A stretch of 64,000 nt of DNA from BOG-908 sp964247675. GTDB lineage: Bacteria > Pseudomonadota > Alphaproteobacteria > Acetobacterales > Acetobacteraceae. Below the pieces are notes generated by a model. It ran no database searches. It was not told the DNA's origin and saw only the letters and a list, made by a program, of their open reading frames with translations. The DNA lies in assembly GCA_964247675.1 (NCBI GenBank), contig CAXTVW010000004.1, forward strand, positions 1 to 64,000, in the 5' to 3' direction. The position numbers and the translations under genes were made by a program. The stretch's first letter is position 1; each line of letters begins with the position of its first letter. This document shows positions 46,065 through 55,157 of the stretch, one piece after another.

Positions 46065-46550
46065 ATGAGGTTCTTTGTTCTGGGATTGCGCGAGGCTGCT
46101 GTCGTTTGTGCGGCCGCATCGCTGATGACGGTCTCCGCTGGCTTGTCCGCCGCGGCCCAGGAACCGCCGCCGCCCGGCGTGCCGGGGCCTGGACCGCAGG
46201 AGATGATGCACGGCCGTCCTGGCGATGGGCACGGACCGGAAGGCATGCATGGCGGCAGTCCGCTGTCGGAGCTGGCCCATGCCGAAGCCGACCAGGTCGC
46301 CTCGCAGGCCGTGGCAGGCCTTGCCAGGGCGCAGCTTGCGGATGTGCAGCGGACCGTCCGTACGTTCGGTGTGCCGACGGCGCTGCGTTACTATGACGTG
46401 GCGCCTAAAGCCTTTCACGACGCCGTGGTCCCTGGCCTGGTGGCATTGGTCCGGTCCGCCGAACAGCAGCAGCAAGTCTCCTCCGCCGACGCCGACCGCA
46501 TCGTGGACCGCCTCGAGCACGACGGTCCGCACGCGCCGCCGCCGAAGTAG
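46065..46550 (+). CDS. Secreted His/Pro/Met-rich protein preceding a two-component system
   Basis: This 161-aa protein has a signal peptide (AAVVCAAASLMTVSAGLSAAA) followed by a Pro/Gly-rich stretch with His and Met (QEMMHGRPGDGHGPEGMHGGS). The rest is a helical region with Gln-rich sequence (RSAEQQQQVSSADADRIVDRL). The His/Met content suggests metal binding in the periplasm. It is the first gene of an apparent operon, 12 bp before the sensor kinase gene. It may present metal to the sensor or be regulated by it; both are inferred. Confidence 0.7.
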   Translation: MRFFVLGLREAAVVCAAASLMTVSAGLSAAAQEPPPPGVPGPGPQEMMHGRPGDGHGPEGMHGGSPLSELAHAEADQVASQAVAGLARAQLADVQRTVRTFGVPTALRYYDVAPKAFHDAVVPGLVALVRSAEQQQQVSSADADRIVDRLEHDGPHAPPPK

Positions 46551-46562
46551 CCGGTCCGTCCG

Positions 46563-48035
46563 GTGAAGTGGTCCCTCACGACGAAGCTTGTCGCCGCACT
46601 GTTCGGCATGTCGGCCGTCATGGTGGTGCTTGTCCTGGCCTGGACAGGGTGGGCGCTGGAAGACCGCTTCTCGGCTTATCTGGGAACTGCCACCCTCTCC
46701 CGCATGGACCGGACCGTCGAGGTTCTGGAACAGTCTTTCCGGAGCAAGGGCGACTGGTCGGGCGTAACTGCTCATCCTGAAGTCTGGGAGGCGGCGCTAC
46801 GGGAATCCGAACCGGCAAGACCTTCCTGGCCCTTTCGCCCGCCCCCGGGCGGGGGTCCGGGCGGGTGGCCGCCTAGCCCTCCGCCGGACGACTTCCAGCC
46901 AGGGCTGCCCGCGGGCCCGCCGCCCGGCTTCGGGCACCGTCCTCCGCACGGCGAGTTCCGGCTCGTCGATGCGGCAGGCAGGTTGGTGGCGGGTCTTGCC
47001 GGGGATATGCCGGTCGCGGCGCGGCGGACGTTGTTCGTGCAAGGTGCCCGGGTTGGCACCCTGCTGTTCACGCCAGGCCACCTCCCCGGCGACATCGAGT
47101 CTGCGTTCCTGTCGGAAGGCACCCGCGACCTCTACTTCGCAGGATCGGCGGCGCTCGTCCTCTCAGGGCTTTGGGCCGTGCTGCTCGCGCGCTACATCCT
47201 GGCGCCGGTGAGCCTCGTGGCGGCCGGTGCCAGGCAACTGGCGGGCGGCGATCTTTCCACCCGCGTCTTTACCGAACGCCGCGACGAGCTGGGCGACCTT
47301 GTCGACGACTTCAACAGGCTTGCCGTGGCTCTCGAGGCCGCCGAACAGGCGCGCAGGTTGTGGGTGGCGGACACCTCACACGAGTTGCGGACGCCGCTCG
47401 CCGTCTTGCGGGCGCAGATCGAAGCGCTGCAGGACGGCGTGCATGAGCCCAGCCCGCAGTCGCTTGGCCGGTTGCACGATGAAGTACTGCGTATGACAAG
47501 GCTCGTCGATGACCTGCACGAGCTGGCGCGGGCCGACAGCCACGCGCTCGGCCTTCGGCTGGAGCCGGTCAGGCCGGGGGAGATCATGGCGGAAGTGCTG
47601 TCCAGGTTCGCGCCGCGGCGGGAAGCCAGCGGACTGCACCTGGACGCCCTGATGCTGGGCCGGTCGGGCGCGGTCGCGGTGGCCGATCCGGACCGCCTGC
47701 GCCAGGTCTTCACCAACCTGCTGGAGAACGCCATATGCTACACCGACCCCGGCGGGATGATCACCGTTTCGGAAACCCGGACGGAGGAGGCAATTCTGCT
47801 CAAGGTCGAGGACACGGCGCCCGGGGTGCCCGCGGGCAAGCTTCCCCGCCTGTTCGAACGCTTCTTCCGGGTGGACGGCTCGCGTAGCAGGCAGACCGGC
47901 GGTTCCGGCCTCGGCCTCGCCATTTGCAAGGCGATCGTCGAGGCGCATGCGGGCACGATATCGGCCGAGCCCTCGCCGCTCGGCGGACTGGCGGTGACTG
48001 TGGCATTGCCGGTTCAGGCCGTGTCCGCCCCGTGA
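46563..48035 (+). CDS. Membrane sensor histidine kinase (BaeS/CusS-like)
   Basis: This 490-aa protein starts with GTG at 46563. Order of domains: TM1 (LVAALFGMSAVMVVLVLAW), a periplasmic loop of about 150 residues with a long Pro/Gly stretch (FRPPPGGGPGGWPP), TM2 (YFAGSAALVLSGLWAVLLAR), HAMP, then HisKA with the phosphorylated His in ADTSHELRTPL (H273), the N box FTNLLENAICYTD, and GSGLGLAICKAIVEAHAG. It would phosphorylate the regulator encoded next, whose GTG start overlaps its stop. The Pro-rich sensor loop resembles the His/Pro-rich protein upstream. Confidence 0.9.
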   Translation: MKWSLTTKLVAALFGMSAVMVVLVLAWTGWALEDRFSAYLGTATLSRMDRTVEVLEQSFRSKGDWSGVTAHPEVWEAALRESEPARPSWPFRPPPGGGPGGWPPSPPPDDFQPGLPAGPPPGFGHRPPHGEFRLVDAAGRLVAGLAGDMPVAARRTLFVQGARVGTLLFTPGHLPGDIESAFLSEGTRDLYFAGSAALVLSGLWAVLLARYILAPVSLVAAGARQLAGGDLSTRVFTERRDELGDLVDDFNRLAVALEAAEQARRLWVADTSHELRTPLAVLRAQIEALQDGVHEPSPQSLGRLHDEVLRMTRLVDDLHELARADSHALGLRLEPVRPGEIMAEVLSRFAPRREASGLHLDALMLGRSGAVAVADPDRLRQVFTNLLENAICYTDPGGMITVSETRTEEAILLKVEDTAPGVPAGKLPRLFERFFRVDGSRSRQTGGSGLGLAICKAIVEAHAGTISAEPSPLGGLAVTVALPVQAVSAP

Positions 48036-48703
48036 CCCTCGTCGCCATCGTCGAGGACGAGGCGTCCATCGCCGACATCCTCGACGCCTATCTCCAGCGC
48101 GAGGGCTACGATATCCGCTGCCTGCGCACCGGCGAGGAAGCCGAGGCGTGGCTGGCCGCATCGAGCCCCGACCTGATCCTGCTGGACCTCATGCTGCCGG
48201 GTCTGGACGGCCTCTCGCTCTGCCGCAAGATCAGGGCGCGTTCCGACGTCCCGATCGTGATGGTGACCGCGCGGGTCGAGGAAATCGACCGGCTGCTCGG
48301 GCTGGAGCTCGGGGCGGACGATTACGTCTGCAAGCCGTTCAGCCCGCGGGAGGTGGTGGCCCGCGTCAAAGCGGTCCTCCGGCGTGCCGCCGCGGCTGCA
48401 CCCGCAGGCACAGTCTTCGAGATCGACGAGGCCACGATGGTCGCGCGCCTTCACGGCGTCCGCCTGGACCTGACACCCACCGAATTCCGCCTGCTGCGCG
48501 CCCTGACCCGTCGTCCCGGGCGGGTGCTGTCGCGTAGCGAGCTCCTTGACGCGGTGTCTGACCGCGACCGCGACGTCTTCGACCGCAGCGTGGACAGTCA
48601 CGTGAAGAATCTCCGCCGGAAGCTTACCGCGTCCTGCGGCGGGAAGGACGTCATCCATTCGATCTACGGCGTGGGATACCGGCTTGAAGCGCCGGACGGG
48701 TGA
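48032..48703 (+). CDS. OmpR-family response regulator (BaeR-like)
   Basis: This 223-aa protein uses the GTG at 48032, overlapping the kinase stop (GTGA). The receiver has acidic EDE at 8-10, the phosphorylated Asp in ILLDLMLPG (D52), Thr in VMVTAR and Lys in YVCKPFSP (K101). A winged helix follows (LTPTEFRLLRALTRRPGRVLSRSELL, RSVDSHVKNLRRKL, YGVGYRLE), giving an OmpR/PhoB-type DNA-binding protein. It is the cognate partner of the kinase. The target genes are not indicated by sequence; the upstream secreted protein is a candidate. Confidence 0.93.
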   Translation: MTLVAIVEDEASIADILDAYLQREGYDIRCLRTGEEAEAWLAASSPDLILLDLMLPGLDGLSLCRKIRARSDVPIVMVTARVEEIDRLLGLELGADDYVCKPFSPREVVARVKAVLRRAAAAAPAGTVFEIDEATMVARLHGVRLDLTPTEFRLLRALTRRPGRVLSRSELLDAVSDRDRDVFDRSVDSHVKNLRRKLTASCGGKDVIHSIYGVGYRLEAPDG

Positions 48704-49094
48704 AATGCCGGACACCGTCGTCGGCATGTCTCGTCCTTGCTGACGACGCCCGAACTCAACCACCTGGCCGCGCGCACGACCGCGCAAGTCGCGCGGCAGG
48801 GCGGCTGACGGCGCTGTGTCAGGAGCTACCAGACGCCCAACCATCGCCTTCGGCGCGAAGTTCATCCCCGCTTCGATGGCGTGGCGCGGCCGGATTTTGG
48901 GGCCGCCGACGGCAGACCGTAAGGACGTCCGACCGGGCGGCTCCGTGCGAACGCTTAGTCACATGAGGGTCACGATCCGTCACGTGACTTCAGGAATGCG
49001 GCAATCGCGCGACCTCCTCGTCGCACTGGCGTGCGAAACGGACGCCGCGATCCTGCGACGACACTTAACCGGTACGCACGTCCAGCGCACCTTC
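48704..49094. other. Intergenic, no gene seen
   Basis: No credible frame. It separates the response regulator stop from the YcaQ-like remnant that reads in the opposite direction. Confidence 0.4.
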
Positions 49095-49880
49095 CGCCTG
49101 ACTGCAGCTCACCCAGCCGATCACCTCGTCGCCCCAGGACAGCGGCATCGCTTAGTAGTCAAGCTTGCGCCTGCCTTCGGGCACGTAGGCCTCGAAGCGG
49201 TATGGCCAGCCCCAGAGGTGGTCGAACCAGCGGCGATCCCGAACGAGCGGATCGGACGGTGCCAAAAACCGCACGCGCCGGGGCGGCGATGCTGGCGGGA
49301 CATCCTGCCCGACGTGCGCTGCGTAGCGCAGCCCATCGGCCTGGAGCACGACCGAGGTATCCGAGTGCTGGACAGCCGCCTTGGCCTCGGCGCCGCGAGG
49401 TCCGACGAGCGAGCGAGCGCGCGGGACAGGAGACCAGCGCGGACATCGTCGTGGCGGGCACCGGGGAGAGCAGGTCTACGAGATGCAGCGCGAGACGCAT
49501 CAGCTGGTCGGCGGGTTCGATGCCGGGAGCGGGCAGCACCGCCGAAGCATAGAGCCGGATACCGCTCTCGCGGCCGACGACGCGCAGGTGGGCGTGATGG
49601 TGCAGGGCGTCCAGCGCCCGGGTGGTCGCCTTCGACAGCCCGCCCTACCCGTTGACCGCCGCTTTCTTCCGAACGCCGCCTTAAGGTCGCGCGGGTGCGT
49701 CTCGCGCCGGGCGGCCGCGAAGGCGAGCACGTCCGCTTCAGTGACTCCGGCGAGAGGTCGTAAGAATGACGGCACCAGTGCCTCGGCATCGATGCGTGCC
49801 ACCGCTGCCAGGACTGCGTCCGAACCGACGATCGTGGCGAACTCTCTGCAGGTCGACCAGCGCGCCTTGATGTCGCCGTA
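49095..49880 (-). pseudogene. YcaQ-like winged-helix (crosslink repair glycosylase family) remnant
   Basis: Assembled from several frames, this matches the winged-helix DNA-binding family of YcaQ: LVPSFLRPLAGVTEADVLAFAAARRETHPRDLKAAFG, then TRALDALHHHAHLRVVGRESGIRLYAS, PADQLMRLALHLVDLLSPVPATTMSALV, and VRFLAPSDPLVRDRRWFDHLWGWPYRFEAYVPEGRRKLDY. A TAA stop (ending at 49152) follows KLDY, although AMPLSWGDEVIGW continues in frame beyond it. With frameshifts and a stop it is not functional. Family members remove interstrand crosslinks. It is fused at its upstream end to a LigD fragment. Confidence 0.65.
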
Positions 49881-50030
49881 ATCGAGCGGGTGGTCCTCGA
49901 CCTCTACGGCCAGCCGCTTGTCGTGCGGGTCGACCGACGGACCTTTGGCCACGGCCCAGGACCTGAACACGCCGTCGAGCTCCAGGCGCAGGTCGTGATG
50001 GAACCTGGTCAACATGAACGAAGTGATGGT
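49881..50030 (-). pseudogene. ligD: LigD 3'-phosphoesterase domain fragment
   Basis: In the frame of 49500-50090, the part before the YcaQ-like sequence reads HHDLRLELDGVFRSWAVAKGP and SVDPHDKRLAVEVEDHPLDYGDI. This is the core of the phosphoesterase domain of bacterial DNA ligase D (H-DFRLE--GVL-SWA-PKGPS, RLAV-VEDHP-DY). The preceding His block is incomplete, the sequence ends abruptly at GDI and joins winged-helix sequence. It is a fragment of about 50 codons left by recombination, not an active enzyme. No ku gene is in the window. Confidence 0.7.
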
Positions 50031-50485
50031 CTGTTTGAAGCCATCGCAACGGACGTGACGGAACAGCACCGTGCTGAGACCTTGCTGCACAGATCGAGGA
50101 GCGGCGGCGACTGCATCGGCTGCGGCCAGTTCGGCAGAAGGAACGGAGCGATCCGATCATCAAGCCGCCTCGCGTCAAGGCTTCGGATCCAAGCTCATAG
50201 ACGCTGGCCTATCAAGCGGCCTGAGCAGCAGGGCCACAGTGACCTATTCACCCGAAGGTCTCACCTGCGTCGTGGCTTTGGAAAATTAGGTAACGGGCCA
50301 AACGTCCTGGTATCCGACGTTGCGCATCGGAGGATCAATGCACGGGCGATGAGCGAAACGTGGGCACAACGGCCCTGCATCGAAGCTTGCTTCCTGCTCA
50401 CCCACCGGAGAACGGCACTCCGGATTACCCGTCAACATCCAGTGTCAATGAAAGTAGATGAATAATTTGCGCGAGGCAGCCGTTT
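50031..50485. other. Intergenic, no gene seen
   Basis: No recognisable frame on either strand. AT content rises toward 50440-50485, at the 3' end of the diguanylate cyclase gene. Confidence 0.4.
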
Positions 50486-52636
50486 CTAAGCGGACTCCGC
50501 CAGAACTCGTCCAAGCATGGCCCTGCTCTTGCCTGCGCGCTTTGCCCGGTAACACGCTTGGTCGGCGGCCTCCATCAATTCGCCAATTTCCGTCCGGCCC
50601 GGACTCATCGTAACAACGCCGATACTAGCGCCCAACCCGAAGCTGCCGTCGTCCCGGGTGAACCGGAACCGGGCTACACCGGCGCACAGCCTGTCAGCTA
50701 CCCGCAAGGCGGCTTCAGAGGTATCACAATCGAGTAAAAGGGCGAATTCGTCACCCCCGAGGCGTCCTACACACTCAACCTCCGAATTGGACGCCTCCGC
50801 CCGAAGTAGCTCCGCGACTTGCCTGAGTATCCGATCTCCAGCCGCGTGCCCGAGAGTGTCGTTCACCTGCTTAAAACCATCCAGGTCGATGACAAGCAGG
50901 CCAGCGGATCCCTCGCCCGATGACGCCCTTTGTGACAGCCGGTCTTCAAAGGCGCGCCGGTTCAACAGCCCCGTGAGCGGGTCGCGCTGGGCTTGATACT
51001 CGAGATCCCGCTCGCGACTTCGCTCGGCCGAGACGTCCCGAAAGACAATTACGTGGCCTAGACAGCCACGCGATTGCTCGAGGACCGGTGACACCGTCCC
51101 ATCGACGTCAGTCCTTCCGACCGCATTCTTCAGCACCGTATTCCTTGGCAGGGAACACGGCACATGTTCCGGATGGGGAAAACGCAGGGTCCGTTCGCAG
51201 CCATGTTCCACCATGCGAGCGACGTCCTGCAAAGGTCGCCCGATGGCGTCGCCGTCACAGCCCAACAGTCGTCCCGCCTCGCGATTGAGCCATGTGACGT
51301 TTCCGGCCGCATCAGTAGTGATTACCGCGTCGCCTATGGACTCGAGGGTTACCCGGAACTGCTCCTGCCTTTCCGCGAGATCGCGCAACACCTGACGCCA
51401 GTCTGTGATGTCCTGCAACGCGCCAATCAGGCGAACGACACGGCCGTCCGTGATTTCCGCCGTGCCTACAGAACGCGCCCAGAACTGTCGCCCGCGAGCA
51501 GTAACCATTTGCAGCTCCAAATCCCAGCCTGTCCCGTCCTCCAAGGCACGCTGCACAGCTTGGGCGATGACCGGTCGAAACTCGGGTTCATAGAAGGCGA
51601 ACGCTTGCTCGAGGGTCGGCTGAAAATCTCGCGGCACTTCCTGTAGCAGGCAGGTCTTCTCGGACCACAGTAGCTTACTGCTTACCGCATCGAGTTCCCA
51701 GCCGCCCACGCCCGCCGCGGCGCTCGTGCGCGAGAGAAAAGCCTGGCTCAGCCGTAGAGCTTCCTCCACCTCCTTGCGAGCGGAGACGTCCCTTACAACG
51801 TCGTGAAACGCGACCGGGCGGCCGGACCGGTCATACTCGACTCTGGGCTGCCCCTCCAGCCAGACCCAACGACCGTCCTTGTGCCGCGCTCGAAACTCAT
51901 ACGGAGTCGATGCCGCACCCGGACCCGCTTTCACCAAATGGCCGAATAGAGCTCGCGTTTCGGGAACATCAGCGGGATGCGTCAATGACATTGTGGTTCG
52001 TCCCACAATCTCTTCCGGGTCATAGCCGAGCACTCGTCTCACCGCGGGCGTGACGAACAGAACCGTGCCGTCGGTCGCCATGGTCGCAATCATCTCGTTG
52101 GCACTTTCGGCGAGCAACCGGTAGCGGCCATCGCTGGCGGATAGTGCAGCGGTTCGGTCGGCGACCTTCGCCTCCAAACTGTCTTGCATTTCCAGCAGAC
52201 GCTCCTCGGCAACCCTGCGCGCCGAGACGTCCTCGACTGCGGCTATGAAGTAGCCCGGCACGCCGACAGAAGCCCAGACTAATGAGACAGTCAAGTTGCA
52301 CCATACGACGGAGCGATCCTCGCGAAGATATCTCTTCTCCATGCTGTAGCCATCGATCTCATGTGCCAGCACGGCTTTGACCTTTCCCAGGTCGGCCTCG
52401 AGGTCGTCAGGGTGAGTGAGTTCCTGAAAAGTGGTTGCAAGAAGCCGTTCGCGAGCGTAGCCCAATATCGCGCATAGGCGTTCGTTGACCTCGAGCCAGC
52501 GTCCGTCGGGGGAGACGTGAGCCAGCCCGATCGGAGCCTTCTCGAACGTTCGCCTGAACCTGTCACTCGAGGCTAGCGCGATAGTAGGTGAGCAGGTACT
52601 GCCGTGATCCATCGAAGCAAGTTGTAGAAGGTCCAT
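50486..52636 (-). CDS. Multi-PAS diguanylate cyclase
   Basis: This 716-aa protein makes cyclic di-GMP. It has no transmembrane segment and at least four PAS domains: residues about 25-150 (RFRRTFEKAPIGLAHVSPDGRWLEVN), 165-290 (YRLLAESANEMIATMATDGTVLFVTP), 295-410 and 415-540 (FRVTLESIGDAVITTDAAGNVTWLNREA). The C-terminal GGDEF domain has RDPLTGLLNRRAFEDRL, the active-site motif GRLGGDEFALLLDCD, and a GASIGVVT ending. There is no EAL domain. Input is presumably a small ligand, light or redox state through the PAS domains. No partner gene overlaps it. Confidence 0.93.
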   Translation of the reverse strand: MDLLQLASMDHGSTCSPTIALASSDRFRRTFEKAPIGLAHVSPDGRWLEVNERLCAILGYARERLLATTFQELTHPDDLEADLGKVKAVLAHEIDGYSMEKRYLREDRSVVWCNLTVSLVWASVGVPGYFIAAVEDVSARRVAEERLLEMQDSLEAKVADRTAALSASDGRYRLLAESANEMIATMATDGTVLFVTPAVRRVLGYDPEEIVGRTTMSLTHPADVPETRALFGHLVKAGPGAASTPYEFRARHKDGRWVWLEGQPRVEYDRSGRPVAFHDVVRDVSARKEVEEALRLSQAFLSRTSAAAGVGGWELDAVSSKLLWSEKTCLLQEVPRDFQPTLEQAFAFYEPEFRPVIAQAVQRALEDGTGWDLELQMVTARGRQFWARSVGTAEITDGRVVRLIGALQDITDWRQVLRDLAERQEQFRVTLESIGDAVITTDAAGNVTWLNREAGRLLGCDGDAIGRPLQDVARMVEHGCERTLRFPHPEHVPCSLPRNTVLKNAVGRTDVDGTVSPVLEQSRGCLGHVIVFRDVSAERSRERDLEYQAQRDPLTGLLNRRAFEDRLSQRASSGEGSAGLLVIDLDGFKQVNDTLGHAAGDRILRQVAELLRAEASNSEVECVGRLGGDEFALLLDCDTSEAALRVADRLCAGVARFRFTRDDGSFGLGASIGVVTMSPGRTEIGELMEAADQACYRAKRAGKSRAMLGRVLAESA

Positions 52637-53047
52637 ACCTGCAATCCCCGCACCTTACAGAGCACGCGCTGTCAGTTATCGCCTATCATGGTCGCGAAAA
52701 GTCTACAACCTGCGGTAGAGGCTTCGTTGGCCCTCAGTCCGGGAAAAACAGGATGTCTGTTGCAAAAGGATAACGTTTTCCGAAAGACCGCGGGACCCAT
52801 GCGAGGCAACCGCCAATTTTGAGACGACTGCTGACCCGTCCAGTGAACCCGGCCGTTGCGCCTCAACGCGGGCGAGTTCGCGGATTCCGCAATAGCCAGC
52901 TCGCCTTCCAGGACGATTGAGCGCATGATCGTAAGCTTTGTGACAACGCAAACGCTTCTAAGTCGGCGGAGGCCGACTATGACCTCTGTGGCCTGATAGC
53001 GCTTTTTCGGATAGCGTTTGCCGTAGCGGGAGCGGTCAGGTTAGGGT
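52637..53047. other. Intergenic, no gene seen
   Basis: Short frames only. It contains the upstream regions of the two divergent genes. Confidence 0.4.
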
Positions 53048-53365
53048 GTGTCTGTCCGAAACTCCTACGAAAGGGCTGTTGTGACGCTCTTCGCTGTTGT
53101 CGTGAGGCTGACGCCTACTGCTTTCCGAGAGGACGGAAGGACAACCCCAGCGGAACGCGTCCAAGTTGCACTCGCAACCCAGGTAGGCATCGGGACAATC
53201 GAGGTAGTCGCCGATAACAAGTTGCTCGCGATATTTGACTTCTCGGTGGAAGTGAGCGAGGCCGACAACGGTATCCGGCTGGATCAGCCTGCCCGCCATC
53301 GACTTGCAACGTTAATGCGGGAAGTCGTCCGATCGGCGCTTTTGGGCAACCTGCACGTCGTTTGA
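53048..53365 (+). CDS. Protein of unknown function
   Basis: This 105-aa protein (ATG at 53048) has a mixed alpha/beta look: VVTLFAVVVRLTPTAF, ERVQVALATQVGIGTIEVVADNKLLAIFDFSVEVSEAD and LATLMREVVRSALLG. No signal peptide, membrane segment or family is recognised. The central beta-rich part has proper coding composition for this genome. It is a plausible orphan gene. Confidence 0.5.
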   Translation: MSVRNSYERAVVTLFAVVVRLTPTAFREDGRTTPAERVQVALATQVGIGTIEVVADNKLLAIFDFSVEVSEADNGIRLDQPARHRLATLMREVVRSALLGNLHVV

Positions 53366-53475
53366 CCTGGTTTGAAGTCGCCTTTGGCCAGAAGTCTCAG
53401 CCCTGCCTCACCGGTCGTGCACTTTGAAGACGTTTGCTTCGCCAGACGGATGATACGGCATCTACGCCGGATGCC

Positions 53476-54096
53476 TCATACAAAGCCATTTCTGGCGCTT
53501 GTGTCTTTTAACTCAGCTGCGTTGAACTTCGGTTGAGGTCCTCGGAGCCAAGCCGTCATCAATTCAACTATCCCGGACACCTTCGACTGATGTGCTCCAG
53601 GGAGATAACGGGGCATAATGACGTCTTCGTCCGTGTCCCCGATTAGCTTACATCGGAGAAACCAAAGCCGGGCCTGAGCCTTGAGAAGCTCCTGTAAAGC
53701 AACATCTTGAGGGTCGCCCTGCGAAGCCGAACGTAATTCGTCTTCCCAAATGAGGAGAAGTCGCGCGGCATCCTGGAGTTTGTCACCCTCGCAAGCTTGA
53801 TAGAACGCTTCGAGAGTGGCACCTGAAGCTCTTCGGTGAGACCAGAGACTGAGCAGTCCCGACTTCTGCAAACTCCAAATGAAGGATTTCACAATCTCCA
53901 GAGTCGGTATCGTGCGGGTGTAGCGGTTCTGGTCGCGAGAGAACCAAACACCGCCCCCGCTGCCGCGGGCTTTGCGAATGGAAGGTAATGTGACAGCTAT
54001 AAATGGTAGCCGCCTGAACGGCATGTTTTGGCTTTCCCCGCAGAAGTCATTATACAGTTCGGACTTATCGCTCTTCACGAGAACGCTACGAGCCAC
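53476..54096 (-). CDS. Protein of unknown function
   Basis: This 206-aa protein starts MARSVLVKSDKSELYNDFCG. The middle contains an RDQNRYTRTIPTLEIVKSFIWSLQKSGLL segment and helical repeats (EAFYQACEGDKLQDAARLLLIWEDEL, VALQELLKAQARLWFLRCKL). It is soluble, with no family recognised. GC is lower than in the flanking regulators. An internal ATG (MPFRRLPF) is an alternative start. Confidence 0.55.
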   Translation of the reverse strand: MARSVLVKSDKSELYNDFCGESQNMPFRRLPFIAVTLPSIRKARGSGGGVWFSRDQNRYTRTIPTLEIVKSFIWSLQKSGLLSLWSHRRASGATLEAFYQACEGDKLQDAARLLLIWEDELRSASQGDPQDVALQELLKAQARLWFLRCKLIGDTDEDVIMPRYLPGAHQSKVSGIVELMTAWLRGPQPKFNAAELKDTSARNGFV

Positions 54097-54102
54097 ACCG
54101 AA

Positions 54103-54276
54103 TTAAAGACCAAGTGCTCTGGAAATCAGTACAGCCAAGGCCATGCCGATCACCAAAGACGCGAGGCCTGTCAGCTGCCCTGCCGCTGGCACAAGCAACA
54201 AGACGAACAACAGCGCGACTACAGCGAGTGCTGCCACTCCAGCCAACAGCGTGAAAAACGAATTTTGTCGCAACAT
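54103..54276 (-). CDS. Very small two-TM membrane protein
   Basis: From the ATG at 54276 this gives 57 aa, nearly all hydrophobic: MLRQNSFFTLLAGVAALAVVALLFVLLLVPAAG then LTGLASLVIGMALAVLISRAL. Two membrane helices are predicted by eye. It stops 6 bp before the next gene on the same strand, so the two may be cotranscribed. No function is recognised. Confidence 0.45.
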   Translation of the reverse strand: MLRQNSFFTLLAGVAALAVVALLFVLLLVPAAGQLTGLASLVIGMALAVLISRALGL

Positions 54277-54550
54277 GCGATTATGAAAACCCGTAGTTTC
54301 ACAAGAGGCGAAGGACGTAGAGACGCCGCATTCCCGAGACACTGGCAAGCTTCCATGAGCATCGGTTGCCAGTCGCGAACGCCGCGGTGGCTCCGGACGT
54401 CCTCTCCGTGCCTGCTCTCGGTTTTGCGGCGAGTTGCATCGAAGATAGTTTACTGAGCGCCTTGCGCTATCGGCGGCGGCCTCTGAACGACTGCCCAAGC
54501 AGTCCTTGCGTCCACCGGTTCTCTTGCCGCTTGCTTGGACCGAGACAAAC

Positions 54551-54871
54551 TCAGGAGATGCTCGCATTCAGCACCCTATCGTTCTGCGCTTGAATGCGTC
54601 CGGCTGACAGCGCCTGAGAGATGACAGTCGCGGAGCAGGTGCTCGATCCTGAATTAGACCGCATGGACCGTAGAGCATTCAGCCTGATTTGCGCCGACTC
54701 TATCACATCGGACGGGTCGCGCCGCTGCTGTCCGGAAAAGGTGTTTTCCCGAAAAATCTCTTGCTCTAGCAAGTTCAACAAATCCGTCGCGATGTCCTCG
54801 CGGCGTGCATTGCAAGCTTGATCGAAGGCGAACAAGATTTTGTCTGACCGCCTGCGTCCGTTGTTTTGCAT
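54551..54871 (-). CDS. Possible small protein of unknown function
   Basis: An open frame of 106 codons, divergent from the CHASE3-GGDEF gene. Residues 10-50 look helical and protein-like (KILFAFDQACNARREDIATDLLNLLEQEIF); the C-terminal third is less convincing. No family is recognised. Confidence 0.35.
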   Translation of the reverse strand: MQNNGRRRSDKILFAFDQACNARREDIATDLLNLLEQEIFRENTFSGQQRRDPSDVIESAQIRLNALRSMRSNSGSSTCSATVISQALSAGRIQAQNDRVLNASIS

Positions 54872-55157
54872 GATTCCCTCGTTCCACCTTAGACGCTGCC
54901 CCCCAGTTGGGTGCGGGCCTCGTAGCCATAACGTAACGGATGAGCGGAATCAACCGAAAGTTGTTGACCCACCGATTTTTTCCATCTTCGACTGTTTCGC
55001 GGAAGTCCACCGCCATCAGGTGTCGTCTTGCCGCCCGGGTAAATGCCCGCAATGGCTTCACTGCCCAACCAGCAGCGAATTACCTTGTGTTCACGGAAAA
55101 GTGAGATTACAATCGAGAGTTGAACGAAACTGGGTGCCTCATGCGTTCGGATCGCCG

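Noticed and set aside
53036..53309. Minus-strand frames opposite the 105-aa gene
   Set aside because: Mirror frames without protein character; the plus-strand frame has a regular alpha/beta pattern.
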